From contig WHUZ01000029.1 of NCBI GenBank assembly GCA_015179045.1, forward strand, positions 124,001 to 188,000: a stretch of DNA of 64,000 nucleotides. The letters are read 5' to 3'. The notes under the pieces were generated by a model. That model was not told where the DNA came from and searched no databases. It worked only from the letters and a program-made list of their open reading frames with translations. Below are positions 22,591 through 34,277 of the stretch, piece after piece. The number at the start of each line of letters is the position of its first letter. Position 1 is the first letter of the stretch. The DNA is from Kalaharituber pfeilii. Taxonomy: Eukaryota > Ascomycota > Pezizomycetes > Pezizales > Pezizaceae. The translations under genes and the position numbers were made by a program.

Positions 22591-24411
22591 CTACCCTGAT
22601 CCTGATGCCTTCTTGCTCTCTCCTCCATCCTCCCCTTTACTCGCCCCCTCCCCTGCTTCATTACTACTGTGCGTCAACCTATGAAACAAGTTCTTTAGGA
22701 ACCCCTCGTGCTTCTTTGGTTCATCCGTCGATGTGCTACCGCCACTACTCGTCCCCACTGTCCCGTCATAACCCACGTTCATGATCCTCTTAGCGCTTTT
22801 ATCCTTCATCTCGTCCGCGAGCAGCTCTACCAATATCCTCTGACTCGCGGTCAGCGCCTTTGGCATTGCGACCTTGAATTCAACCCGTAAATCGCCGATT
22901 TTACTCTTTCCGCTCAAATTCCACATTCCTTTCCCGGGCATCATGATCTTGTCCCCCGTGTTTGTACCAGTGGGAACACGCAAATCGACTTCTCCGTCAA
23001 GCGTCGGGATCTTGACTGTGCCGCCAAGGATGGCTGTAGTCATTGGAATGGTAGCCGTATACAAGATATCCCCTCCCCTTCTCGCAAACGAAGGGTGTGG
23101 CAGCACCCGGATCTGAACAATACAGTCTCCACGCGCTGTCCGCGGCGGCCGGGTACTATCGCCCATCATATCCGCAACCTGTGGTGCATGTCCCTCGCCG
23201 TTGATTCGGAGTCTCATTCCGTCCTCCACACCCGCTGGGATATCGACTTCTATTGTGCGTGACTCCTCGATAACACCTTGACCGCGACAGGTGTTGCATG
23301 CAGCATCAGATGTGATTGTACTGCCTTGCCCACCACAGGTCTCGCATGTTGTTGCCATGTGAAAGCCGCCTTGCAGAAAGTGCATACGAGTTCCGGTGCC
23401 GCCGCAGCGGCCGCAGGATTTCTTCTTCGTGCCGGCTTTCAAGCCAGTGCCTGAGCAGGAGCTGCAGGTGATGGTGGGATGGATGTGGACTGTCTTGCGA
23501 GTGCCCTTCGCAGATTCCATGAATGAGATTGTAGCAGCGACCTATTGACGTTTCAACGTGTTAGTTGTAGTTCGTTGTAGTTGAGGGTAACCAAGACCGA
23601 GATGGAGGTGGGAATAGGTAATCGCTCAACTCACCTCAATATTCTCCCCCAATACAATCTCATTCGGCCTAAATCCACCCTTCTTACGCCCGAACCCTCC
23701 GAATCCTGGAAACCCACCAAACAGGTCTTCAAACGAAAAGTCCGCGCCAAATCCACCTCCAAACCCTCCAAACCCACCTGCCGAACGGGGATCAAATCCC
23801 GCACCTGCAGGATCCGCAGTGCCGAATTGGTCGAATGTTTTCCGCTTTTCGGGATCGGACAGGATTTCGTATGCATGTTGGGCTTCTACGAACATCTCAC
23901 GTGCTTTTGGGTCCCCGTTAGTGTCTGGATGGTACTTTTTGGCAAGGCTGTAGTATGCTTTTTTGATGTCGGCCAGAGAAGCATCCTTGGAAACGCCGAG
24001 GACTTCATAGGGGTCGCGCTGAGGTTGAGAGAAGGCCGGTGAGGTGGCATGGAAGGACTGTTATAGAGTACCATCAGTTAGCTGGAGAGTCGCAGGTGAG
24101 GTAGAAAAGCAATAGATGGAGATTGGTTACTCAACTCGTCGTGAGAAGTATGGATCGGACGGCTGGTGCTTCCTTGTGGACAACACCGTCGGCCGCGGAA
24201 TGCGAGATGGAAGTTGGTTGACGCTCGACCTTGATTTCGTTGACAGAGATCGGGCTTGTTGCTGACAGGGATGTGACGGAGGGGCAGTAATAGCGACGGC
24301 TGGGATCGGATACGACACTGTCGATGAATGCGTAGACGAGGTGGATGCCGCCGCGGAGGGCCGCAGTATCGACGCCGACACCGAACGTAGAGCTCTTGCA
24401 GGGGTAGCCAT
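22591..24411 (-). CDS. MDJ1: mitochondrial DnaJ (Hsp40) chaperone Mdj1
   Basis: The co-chaperone of mitochondrial Hsp70 in the matrix. On the minus strand the exons are 24411-24136, 24057-23635 and 23541-22591, giving about 549 residues with all junctions GT-AG and in frame. The first 92 residues are rich in Ser, Ala and Arg ([18 protein letters not shown]), a typical mitochondrial presequence, followed by [10 protein letters not shown]. The J domain begins RDPYEVLGV with HPD at about 135-137. A Gly/Phe-rich linker ([20 protein letters not shown]) precedes four zinc-binding motifs ([32 protein letters not shown]) and a DnaJ C-terminal substrate domain, then a low-complexity tail rich in Gly, Lys and Glu. 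It is divergent from CUE1 with about 0.94 kb between the two starts. Confidence 0.94.
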
Positions 24412-25353
24412 GGAGCAAACTGACTACGGGGTTATTCACAGCCAATTGCGTTGCAGAGTTGGAGCGGCGGAAGGTGCCAGTAGGGCACGGAGTAGGGGCG
24501 TTGGGGGTACGTGCAAAGAGATGAGATGGGATGAGATTGAAAAGCCAAATTGCCTCCAATTGGACGAGGAAAGAAGGGGCCCGAGGTAGGTAACTTCTCG
24601 GAGGGTTCAAGTGGCCGCTGAGTGGTCGTAGCTGAGAGAGCCGCAGCTACCTCAACCTCAGGTAACTTGCGTCCGCACGAATGGCAAATGATGGCCCAAG
24701 ATGTGTATGCACAAAAGAAAAGGAAAAAGAAAAAGAAAAAATCTAGAGTCCAAGAGAGCCTGTTGTTCTGTGAGGAAAATGTTTCAGGTAAGCGTATGTG
24801 CGCCTGGGCGAATCCTAAAACTCAGTTCCGAAGGAAAGCGAAGGGCGTCACATCAGGAAGAAAAGAAAACTGCATATCGAAGAATCTCGAAAGCCTTTTG
24901 GAAAGCGGCCCCGTTTGTTTAGCGCGCGGACTTTTCAGCTGGGGGCTTATCGGGCGCGCTATCTTATCTAATCCTATCTTATCCATCGCGCGATCTTATC
25001 TGACGCATCCGGCGCCGCTCAGTAAGCAGTAAGCACTCACATGCGCGCATGTGCCTGTGGTGCACCTTCGCCCCTGTGGCGCCGCTTGTCCTGTTTGTTC
25101 CACTCCGCGTGAGGTGGTGCGACTGAAGCTGCTTCGCCCTCGGGCTCTCCAGAAGAAACCAGCTCTCTTGCTCTCCCTCCATCCTCCATCCAGCCAGCAT
25201 CGCATCCCCCCCCACCTGGCCGCACACATCACCTCCCCTCCCCTGCCCTCAGAGGTACACCCGGCAAGGAAGCCAAGTCATCTAAAGCTTATATCTTATT
25301 ATAAATACAGTGCAAAGCTAGGCGCCAGGTACGCAAGACAAGCAGCGGCACGG
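24412..25353. promoter_or_regulatory. shared divergent promoter region of MDJ1 and CUE1
   Basis: The 942 bases between two divergently oriented start codons. The sequence is GC-rich near 24990-25250 and contains an AT-rich TATAAATA-like stretch near 25297-25307, about 50 bases before the CUE1 start. The frame of CUE1 is open upstream to 25051 but without family-like sequence. Confidence 0.45.
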
Positions 25354-26138
25354 ATGCCCTCTTCCTACGACTCTAGCGGTCACGGCGGCAACAGCACTGG
25401 CAATGGCATCGGCATTCCCCAGCTCGCCGCATGCCTTCTAATCGGGTACCTCTTCTTCCGTTGGTATTCGTCTTCGCCATCCTCTACTCCATCCAATGTA
25501 GGCTCCTCGACCATCGCTGCTGCGTCGCAGCGGCTGGCACCGGTTGACATGGCCCGTATCCAGCAAAGGGCAGAGATTGTGCACGGCATGTTCCCCCAGA
25601 TTCCGCTGAGCGCCATCCGCTGGGAGCTGCAAAGGAACGGCGGAAGCATTGAGATTACGACGGAGAAGATTCTTGCCAATGGGTTCCTACCCGAGGTATG
25701 TCCATCCACAATTGCATACTTGACAGTTCTGACTAACTCTCTATCTAGCCCCCTGCCTCAGCAACACCCGCCCCCTCCACGTCCTCCGCTTCCACCTCTT
25801 CCCCCGCCCCCCGCTCCCGCGTCTCCACACCCGCCACAGGCGCCGCTGCCTCATCCTCCTCCAGCTCCTCCGCCGCCAAACCCGCCGCCTATACGGACCT
25901 CATCACCCGCTACAACCTTGCCCATAAACTCAACACCCCCGAACCTGAGGAGGAATCTTCCAGCTCCGGCAAAGCTCCGGCCTGGTCGCAGAACAAAGCC
26001 GAACGCCAAGCACTTCTACAGAAGCGCCGTGAGGATATGATCCTGAAGGCCCGGCGAAAGATGGAAGAGAAGGAAAGGCAGGAAATGGAACAGGAAGCTG
26101 CTGAAGATGCAGCTATTCCGTCGTCATCACCATCGTGA
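25354..26138 (+). CDS. CUE1: CUE-domain ER membrane protein Cue1 (ERAD)
   Basis: Cue1 anchors the ubiquitin-conjugating enzyme Ubc7 at the ER membrane for ER-associated degradation. Exons 25354-25695 and 25749-26138 join in phase 0 across a 53-base intron, giving 243 residues. A single transmembrane segment lies at about 20-38 (IPQLAACLLIGYLFFRW), the CUE domain at about 64-110 with the MFPQ ubiquitin-binding motif (79-82) and WELQRNGGSIEITTEKIL. A Ser/Ala/Pro-rich linker follows, then DLITRYNLAHKL and the charged KAERQALLQKRREDMILKAR stretch that resembles the C-terminal Ubc7-binding region. I chose the start at 25354 because the short luminal N-terminus fits the family; the frame is open further upstream. 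Confidence 0.9.
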
Positions 26139-26761
26139 TGAAACTTCTTACACCACTTCAACTTTCTCTTGTCTATTTCCTGTATATGTGTGGCGGTGGA
26201 GAACGGAGATTCTTTCAAATAGGTAAAGGATAAATGGAATTTGCTGGCGGGCTGGTGTTGCAAGGTGTCCTTATTTATCTTTTACCCATATTTCCCCTTG
26301 GTAATGTCTGGTTTCGGCTTTGCATTGTCTGATCTAATTCTTTTTGCTGGTCCTTGTATCCAAGTGGGGAAAAGATGCTTGCTACCAATGAAGAGCTTAA
26401 TTGCGAAAAAAAATTTTTTTTTTTTTTTTTGTTTCCTTGTAGTATACATAAAAGGAAATTCAGATACATCATCAAACAGGTCATTCGCAGGCAATTGACA
26501 TGTAATTGTCCCCCTGTATTTATTCGCGCGCCCTCGGGTAGAAGACCCCTCACAAAACTAAGCATTACCAATTGTATGATAATTGATGCTAATTTAACCC
26601 TATAACCTAGCGAATATAGAAAGGGGGAAAAAATGGTAAAAAGTTAAAAGGTGAAACAAAAGCAACCCGTGATAAGCCCAAGTTTAGGCATTCATAACAA
26701 TATACATACCCCATCTTCATTTATATATATCTCTAGTTCATCCACACACACCCGCCCTTCT
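26139..26761. other. convergent 3' intergenic region (CUE1 / SMC2)
   Basis: About 620 AT-rich bases between two convergent stop codons, with a T run near 26414-26431. It presumably contains both polyadenylation regions. No gene was recognised. Confidence 0.6.
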
Positions 26762-29700
26762 CTACCTGCCCTTCTCCACCGTCACCACACTCGTTCCATC
26801 CTGAAACCTCGTCCTGAACACCCGATTCGCATTCTGAAACATCCCATCCTTTAGACTCACTACAATGAACTGACTCCCTTTGAACCTCGTCTTGATCAAC
26901 CTTCCTATATTCTGCGTATGGCTCAAATCTAGTGCTGCATCGACCTCGTCCAAGATATACATCGGCGCCGGTTTGAACTGCAATAACGCCAGTATCAAGC
27001 TCAATGCAATCAGCGACCGCTGGCCACCGCTTAATTCCGTCAAGCTCTGCTTCCAGACCTTGCCCAGGCACACTTTGACCTCCAGTCCTTCCGTGACGTC
27101 CTTGCCTTCCGGTGGCTCCAGCTTCGCAAAGCTCCCAGGCAACAGCTCTGCAAAGATGTTGCCAAAGTCAACAGTCACTTTCCGCCAGGTCTTCTCGAGC
27201 GCCTCGCGTTTGTACTTATCCAGCGTCTCGATAGTCTCTTCAATCTTCCTCTTGTCCCTGTTCACCGTCCTTAACATGTTCTTCAATAACACCTCCTTCT
27301 TCTCTACCGAATCAATCATGTTCATCACCTTCGGATTGATCTTCTTCTTCATCCCCTGAAACCTCTCCGTCAAACTTTTTAATTGACTTTTACATTCGGT
27401 TATATTCTGCCCATTAAAGTCGTATGGCGTCCCTGGTTTCCCGAAATTCTCGCGCTCCTCCAGGATCCAGTCGTGATCTTTTTCCATTTGTGATACGAGC
27501 TGTGCGGCGGTTTGTTGTTCCTTGTGGAAACGCTCCACCTCATGCCCGAGTTTTTGCTTCTCGAGACTCTCTTCAGTGATACGGGAAGATTTGATACGGA
27601 TGGCCTCGGATAGCTCTTGCAGTTCGCCATCGAAGGATACGAGTTTGGCGCGCTCGTCGGCAAGGCGGGCGGCAGAGATGTCGTGAGCATCCTGTTTGGA
27701 GGTCAGTAACTGCCGTCATAAAGTGAAATGTAAAGGACAACACACCTTCTCAGCAGCCTGCTGTTCCCGTAGCTTCTCTATCTCTTCCTCAATCGCCGTA
27801 ATTGAGTTGTTCACTTCTTCGAGCTGCTCCTGGGCGGCTGCTAGGTCACCACCAAGTTGCTCCACCTCAAGCTGCGACGTCTGGAACTCTTTCTGTACAG
27901 ACTTCATCGCCGTGTTTTGCTTCGCTAGGTTCTTTTTCAGGCTGTCTACCGATTTCTAGACAGAAAAGAAACTTATTGGTACACCCCACATGAACGCAGA
28001 AATTATCCATGTTGGAAAGGGTTACTTACCTGTAACTCCGCCAACTTGCCCCCCTTATTATTTTTAAACTCATTGATATCCCTCTCAATCTGCTTCATCT
28101 CCTTATTCGCAGCGTCCTGCTTCGCCTTCGCGTCCACTATATCCTGCTTCAGCTGGGCAATGCTCCCTCTCATCTCCTCCATCCCTTGGATGATCTTCGA
28201 CGCAGAGTTGTTATTGATCTGCTCCTCTGTTAAAGCAATCTCGTGATTTTTTAGCCCCAACTCCTGCCTCAACTTGCGCACCATGTCTAGTTTCTTCTTC
28301 TCTCGGGCCATCAGCGCTTGCAGGTCTGCGAGTTTCTGTTTCTCGGACTCAAGCCGCCGGACAACGTCATTAAGTTTGCCGAGTGTGACTAGAACGCCGC
28401 TGGACGTAGGAGCGCTGCCGCCGGAGAGAGTGCCGGAGGGATCGTATACATCGCCTTCCAGGGTAACACTCTTGAGCCGTACATTAGGGTCAAATGTGAC
28501 CTTCTTAGCGGCGTCTGCATCAGCGCATATGAGCGTACTGCCGAACACGTACTCCATGGCAGCTGCTACCTCTTCCTCATATCCTATCAGCGACAGTGCA
28601 AGGTCTACTTTTGCCGGGCAAAGGCGCTGAGCAGTAGTAACTTTCTGTCCATTGCGTTAAACTGAGCTCCTTATACGTAGACAAACCAGCCATGGAACGT
28701 ACCTGTGCATGCGCCCTGTACGCAACAATCTTGTTCAGTGGAATAATGGTCACCCTCTTCTTCAGCTTCCCCTTATCCAGCAATTGACTACCCGTGACCT
28801 CCGTGTCCACCACAACATTGTACAGCCTCCCGCCCGCGCAAATCTCCAGCGCCGTCCCCGCAATCGCCTTATCCTCTGGCAACGTGAACAATTGCGCCAC
28901 CAGTCCCTTCACCTTCGACCTATCGAACCCTGGCACCGGATCCGAGTAGTCAAAGTCGATTTGGGACACAGTACAGCGTAGCTTGTCCGCTTGCGCGGAT
29001 AGGTCCCGTATCGATTGCTGCAGTGCCGCTTCTTCCTTGTGTAGTTCCTCCTCAGAGCCTTCTTGTAAACCTAGCCTCGCAATCTCGGCCTCAATCTTCT
29101 TTGCTTGAGCGCGAAGGCCGTCAAGTTCCTTGAGAAGATGGGCGTTCTGTTCTTTAGCTTTCTTAGCCCGAGGTTCCTCCTCTTTGAGGCGCTTCTCAAG
29201 GTGCGCAATCTTGAGTTTTGCCTGCTCCTGCTCAGTCTGGGCAGCGCTCACACGATTTTTGGCGTCTATCATCATAATCCCCATTAGCTTCATCCACAGA
29301 ACCCGTTTGTACATAGATAAAAAAAAATCGCACCTTGTAACTGCCCCTGATACCCATTCTCCTGTCCCTCCTTGGACGCCACCCCAGTCAACAACGTCTG
29401 CAGCAACTCCTCCTTCTTATCCACTTCCGCCACGCTCGCATCATACTGCACCTTCGCCTCATCATGCGATTTCTTCAATTTCTCAAATACCTCTGTCTTT
29501 TCCTTCAAACTCCTCTCCAGTTCCTTCACATTCGCCTCCACGGACCTCTTCCTTTCTAATTCTTCGTTGTACCCACCATCCTTCAAATCCAAAACCGTTT
29601 GCAACCTCACAATTTCATGCGACCTCTCCTTCACGTCATTCTCCAGTGCCTGGAACCTGCCACCCTTCCGCAACTCCTTTTCCCGCTGTGCAGTCACCCT

Positions 29701-30877
29701 CTTCACGTCCTCCTCCAAATTCGCAATCTCAGTTTTTAGCTTCTTAGCATTTGCCTCGATATCCACCACGCGCTGTTTCTTCATTTCCAGATCTTCCGCG
29801 CTGCGCTTTAGCCTTTCTGTATTCCTCGCATAGTCAAAGCTGACTACCAGCTTTTGTAGCCGCTCCAAATCACTCTGCGTCTGCTGGAAATCCAAAAACG
29901 CGCGCTTCTCACCCCTCAGTTTATCCAACTTCGGGTCAATCTCGTCCCGTAAGAGCTCATTAATCTCATCGATTTTCTTATTCTTCTTGCTCATCGTCTT
30001 GAGTGCCTTCTCCTTCCTGTCCTCAAACATACGTGTCCCTGCCGCCTCCTCAATCATTGCTAATATCTCTGTTGCTTTCATATTTAACACTTTCGTGATT
30101 CGTCCCTGCATGATGAGAAAGTTCGGATTATTGATATTCAGTTGCACGCTCTGAAACAGGTTATGAACCGCCTGTTGCTGCGCTCGAACACCGTTAATTA
30201 AATATTTGCTCGTTCCACCTAACACAATCTATCTCAAATCCATTATTTAGTACCTGCAAGTATAATTCCAACGCCCAGGCCCCCACAAGTGCACCCCCAG
30301 GCATCGTGGTGAAGAGCTTCGTGCTGCACGTACCTGCCTCGTAACACTAATCTGCGGATACTCATTATACCCAATCGGACTCGTATTTGAATCTGAATTG
30401 TCAAAGACTATCGTCACGCTTGCTTTCGTCACACCTGCCTGGCCACGCTTATATATCAAGTCCTATTATTCATACACATCAAGCCATCAGCCAGATGCCC
30501 CTTCAACCACTAGACCTGTCCTCCTGTCCAATGATCCTGTTGGTATATGTACCTGTAAATTCTGCGCCCGCACAGTCGTCATATTCGTTATACCTAACAC
30601 GAAACATATCGCATCCAGAATATTTGACTTCCCACTCCCGTTCAAACCCGTAATCGAATTGAAGCTCTCATCCCTGCGTTGTGTCATGTATCGTCTCAGC
30701 TTCCCATGAACCCTCCCAGTATCCACAGTGCCCCAAAGGGCCACCACCACTCACCATCCCGAAATCACCGTTCTGACGGCATACGACTTGAAGCCCTGTG
30801 AAGCAAACAGTCAGTGAATGAGTTGATAATTGCCGCAGAGCTGTTCTCACGTCAATAATTATCTCTGTTACCCTCAT
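26762..30877 (-). CDS. SMC2: condensin ATPase SMC2 (structural maintenance of chromosomes 2)
   Basis: SMC2 pairs with SMC4 in condensin and compacts mitotic chromosomes. Nine exons on the minus strand: 30877-30851, 30795-30755, 30673-30553, 30462-30334, 30228-29334, 29265-28703, 28644-28030, 27955-27746 and 27691-26762. They sum to 3531 bases, 1176 residues, the usual length, and every junction is GT-AG and in frame. The N-terminus [23 protein letters not shown] is followed by Walker [10 protein letters not shown] (residues 32-40). Two long coiled coils flank the hinge ([23 protein letters not shown] to [18 protein letters not shown]). Near the C-terminus lie the signature LSGGQRSL (about 1087-1094) and Walker [12 protein letters not shown] (about 1112-1122). 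[20 protein letters not shown] distinguishes SMC2 from SMC4. Exons 1 and 2 are only 27 and 41 bases, a layout often missed by gene finders. Confidence 0.96.
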
Positions 30878-31680
30878 CGTTGATTCCCGGACAGCTGTGG
30901 ACGACGGCACCTGTTTGTTGGGGTTTGGCGTTGTTTTGTTTTGTGGGAATGTGAAAGGTTCCCATAGTGTGGGAAGTCATGTGACAAGTGCCTGACATCC
31001 CTGCTTGGAGCTTAGTTTGGTTTCGAGGGGGCCAAGAATCCTAGTCTCGTAACTAGACGCAGACTAAGCGTTCTCGTGCCCATACTATTGGAGTTTCATG
31101 CTTTGATTACAGGTGACCCTACCGGTAGGCTATAATGAACCTCTTTTTAGTGAAAACCTGACTATAGTGAAGGGATGGGCCAGATTCTTTGTGTATCATA
31201 CACAGGGAAAGAAAGTGCCCCCTTGCTATAGTGAAAGCTGGTTATAGTGAAGAAGATCAGTCAGATTCTTGGCCTTCATTAGAGCCAGTAGGTCGCAACA
31301 CAATATTAAGCACGCTTAGTCAGCTTCTGATTTCGAGGCTCATGGGATTCTAATCAAAAACATTTATTACAAAGCCAGTACAGAAAACTCGAATAACGTG
31401 GTAGCAACCGTTATAGCGGTACATAAAAGAGTGACGGTGTTCATATCTGATATGATGAATTACCCAAGTTTGGTTGTGAGCAACTCTCCTAACTGATATA
31501 TGAGGAAGCAGTCGCGTCACACAATACAGACTTGACACCAGACACAACCAAAATCCAACCACACGACAGGTAAAATTGCAATAAACGAATGCTTCCCAGT
31601 AATCAAAACATCAAATTACACCATATACTGTCCCCATGAAGAAAAGAATGCCGTGATACAAGAAGTAATTAAACCGCTAA
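30878..31680. other. intergenic spacer with transposon fragment
   Basis: About 800 bases between the start of SMC2 and the end of the Rab GDI gene, both on the minus strand. It holds the SMC2 promoter region and the pogo-like fragment at 31107-31290 described separately. Nothing else was recognised. Confidence 0.6.
31107..31290. mobile_element. degraded pogo/Tigger-like element end (repeated TATAGTGAA motifs)
   Basis: Four variants of the motif TATAGTGAA occur within about 130 bases (CTATAATGAACC, TTTAGTGAAAACC, CTATAGTGAAGG, CTATAGTGAAAGC and TTATAGTGAAG). Two roughly 50-base subunits each end in CAGATTCTT. From general knowledge, TATAGTGAA-type repeats are characteristic of the terminal regions of pogo/Tigger/Fot-class DNA transposons. 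No transposase and no clear opposing end were found, so this is a relic. Confidence 0.45.
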
Positions 31681-33726
31681 TTAATCCTCCTCCACCTGTT
31701 GTTTGATCTTCAAATTCTCAACCACAAGCTCGGTGCCGGTAATACGCTTGAAGATATCCTTGACATCATCTGCATAGCGTTAGTAACGGGTTTCCTTGGT
31801 GAAAGGACTTGAATAAACTTACCAGTGCAAGTTTCGAAGTGAGTTGTTGCGTCGTAGCTGCGAGTAATGAAGACGTTGTCGCTCCTCCCATCTGAGATGG
31901 GTTCGTATAGATCCACAACTTGGATGAACCTATAACATTGTTACTAACAATTGACAGAATACTCGGTCCAATCTCAAGTGGAAAGAACATACTTTTCTTC
32001 ATTCTTTCCAAGATATCCACCCGCAAGACCAATGCGAGCGAAGCCGGGTTCGAGTTCACGCTCAGGGAAGTCCCCTTGGCCCTCGACAATGGTTGATACA
32101 CTGACGATGGAGTATCCTTCTTGGCAAACCTTAAAGTTCGTGGAACTAACCATAAAAATGTACACATCTACTAAATGTCAATATGCGTCAAGCAAGAATC
32201 AATGCCAATATACATACCATTCTTCCGGTGCATCTGACTAGCAGGGATAATGATTTGTGCAGAGTCAACCCCGGAAAGACCCTCAATCTGGTGATTAATG
32301 ATGCAGATAGCACGCACAACCTTCCCAACCTTGCGGATCTTTGTTGAGTCTCCAAGGAAATAGGTAGGGTCGGCAATAAGAGTGTTAGTCTTAATGGTAA
32401 CCTCCTCCTTTGTCTCAGGATGTAGAATCTGGACGCCAGCCATCTTTCCATCCTCATACACAACTTCTTGAAGTGGGGTATTCAGAGCATGAAGTCCACC
32501 ATAGACGGCTGAAACTCGGGAGAACCTCTCTGGCAGCTCATTCAACCCATATCTCGGGAAAATGTATGGCGATTTTCCAAAGCGAGCCATAGATCTCACG
32601 TAAAGGATGATTCGCTGTATCGGCTCTCGTGCTGGTTTATCAAGATAACTGTCATCCACATACAAGGCCATGGCATGGCCAATGAACTCAGAGGTCCAGG
32701 CATCAAGCCCGAAACTGTTATAGAACTCCCTCATTGTGTTTTTGTCGAGTGTCAGTCCTATAATTTGTCAGGACAAGTCGCAATGTAATTGCATTCGGTT
32801 GACTTACCCTTTCTGTGAGTGTTTGGGTCTTCATCCTTATAAGCTGCAATGAACTGCAAAAAGTTCTGTAGATAAATCTTTTGCATTTTTGAGACCAAGG
32901 GGGAAGACAAGGCTTCCATACGAGTAGATGGAACCTTGTGAGGGGAATCATTGAGATTTCGAACAACAAACGATCCACCGACTTGGAGGAACTCGATGTC
33001 GTGCAGAGCTGGAATTGAGCGGATGAATTTTGTCAACTCCCCGTCGGCCATAAGGAATTTTGGTACCAATGGGATGTGCCATTTATTGCATTCCCTGGGC
33101 ATCTCGTTCATCGTAGCCCCTGGCTTGACCCAAGCCGCTGGGACTCGAGGGCCTGGGGATGGAGGGTACAAGGACCAACGGTCAACGGCCTCGTATCCTG
33201 TCAAGGAGCCATTGTTTGCCTTCTTGTAAGCCCTGATCTTAGCTTCTTCCTCGCTGTCGATTTTTTGGCAAGCGGCTTGATACTCGGAGTCCTTTGCCCT
33301 CTGCTCAGGCGTCCACCTGTGGGTTTTCCAGAACTGTAGGGAGGTTAGCACCTCTATGTCAGTAGAAATACTTGAATTACATACATGGTCTAAGTCCAAG
33401 CTGGCGCTCTCCCTATAAAGCTGTTAACACGAAGGTAGAAGCTGTAGGAAATCCAGCAACATACCCTCCATAGTACCAGTTCCTATCAATATGCAAGACT
33501 GCCTTTCCTTCAACACTAAAGATACTATTCAACGAGGTATGTCAATGAAAGCCCAGAGCTTTAGCTGAATCGAAGCCCAATGACCAACTTACCCAGACAA
33601 AATACATTCTGTCAATCCTGCATTTGAAACTGTTCAGCGAGTGCTGACAATGGTGGGGGATAAAGGGGAGGTACCTGTCCCGACGACGATAACGTCATAC
33701 TTGTCTTTCAGCCCAGAATCATCCAT
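31681..33726 (-). CDS. GDI1: Rab GDP-dissociation inhibitor (GDI), long variant with one frame break
   Basis: GDI extracts prenylated Rab GTPases from membranes. Nine exons on the minus strand: 33726-33675, 33618-33593, 33524-33465, 33412-33385, 33333-32808, 32757-32218, 32167-31993, 31929-31823 and 31769-31681, about 533 residues. Hallmarks in order: YDVIVVGTG (dinucleotide-type fold), [72 protein letters not shown]-like [57 protein letters not shown] and [12 protein letters not shown]. Two oddities stand out. Exon 2 carries an A5 run (33599-33603, T5 in sense); one T fewer restores the family sequence GLTECILSG and the splice phase. About 80 extra residues (from [12 protein letters not shown] to PRECNKWH) sit between the N-terminal fold and [11 protein letters not shown], making it longer than the usual 440-470. 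It could be a second, divergent GDI gene. Confidence 0.85.
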
Positions 33727-34277
33727 GATTGAGTTCTGTGATTGTCTTTCTGAAAGTAAAACGCTATATGAAGGAGTAACGGATTGTTGACGTGAGAAGA
33801 GGTAAAGAGGTCTGGAGGTTGAGTTGGGAGGATAGGGAACGGAAAGGAGGGGTTCAGGTGTCCACGCACGTATCCTGGCCCGCTGCTGACTTAGCGCCTT
33901 CTGCTACCAAATGCGTAGTCTCGGCGGCCCAATGCGGTATGGGGGACGCCAGGGTCAGACAGGTACTACTTTGCACAGTTACCACTACGTGATCTGTGCG
34001 CTGCGCTGTGCACACTGGCGGCATGTGCTCCAGCTCCTACCCGAGCGAGAGGCAAGTGCTCTGCTGCTCATTTTACGAGGCTCAAAGGGTGGACACCCAG
34101 CTGCCCCTGATGGCCCTCCCGCCAAGTACTAGTACTCTACGCTCTCTGCTTGCGCTGCAATCGGCGCAGTTGCAGCTCTTTTCAAGAACGTATCATGCAA
34201 TCAGTTGTCAGAAATGAATGCTACTGGTACATGTCATGAATTGTTTGTACGATTGCCCCACGGCGCTACCCACTAAA
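33727..34277. other. intergenic spacer
   Basis: About 550 bases between the start of the GDI gene and the end of the uL29m gene, both on the minus strand. No feature beyond a likely GDI promoter was recognised. Confidence 0.6.

Noticed and set aside
27720..30740. Plus-strand open frames within the SMC2 region
   Set aside because: They are antisense shadows of the coiled-coil exons, with Ser/Phe-rich text and no independent motif.
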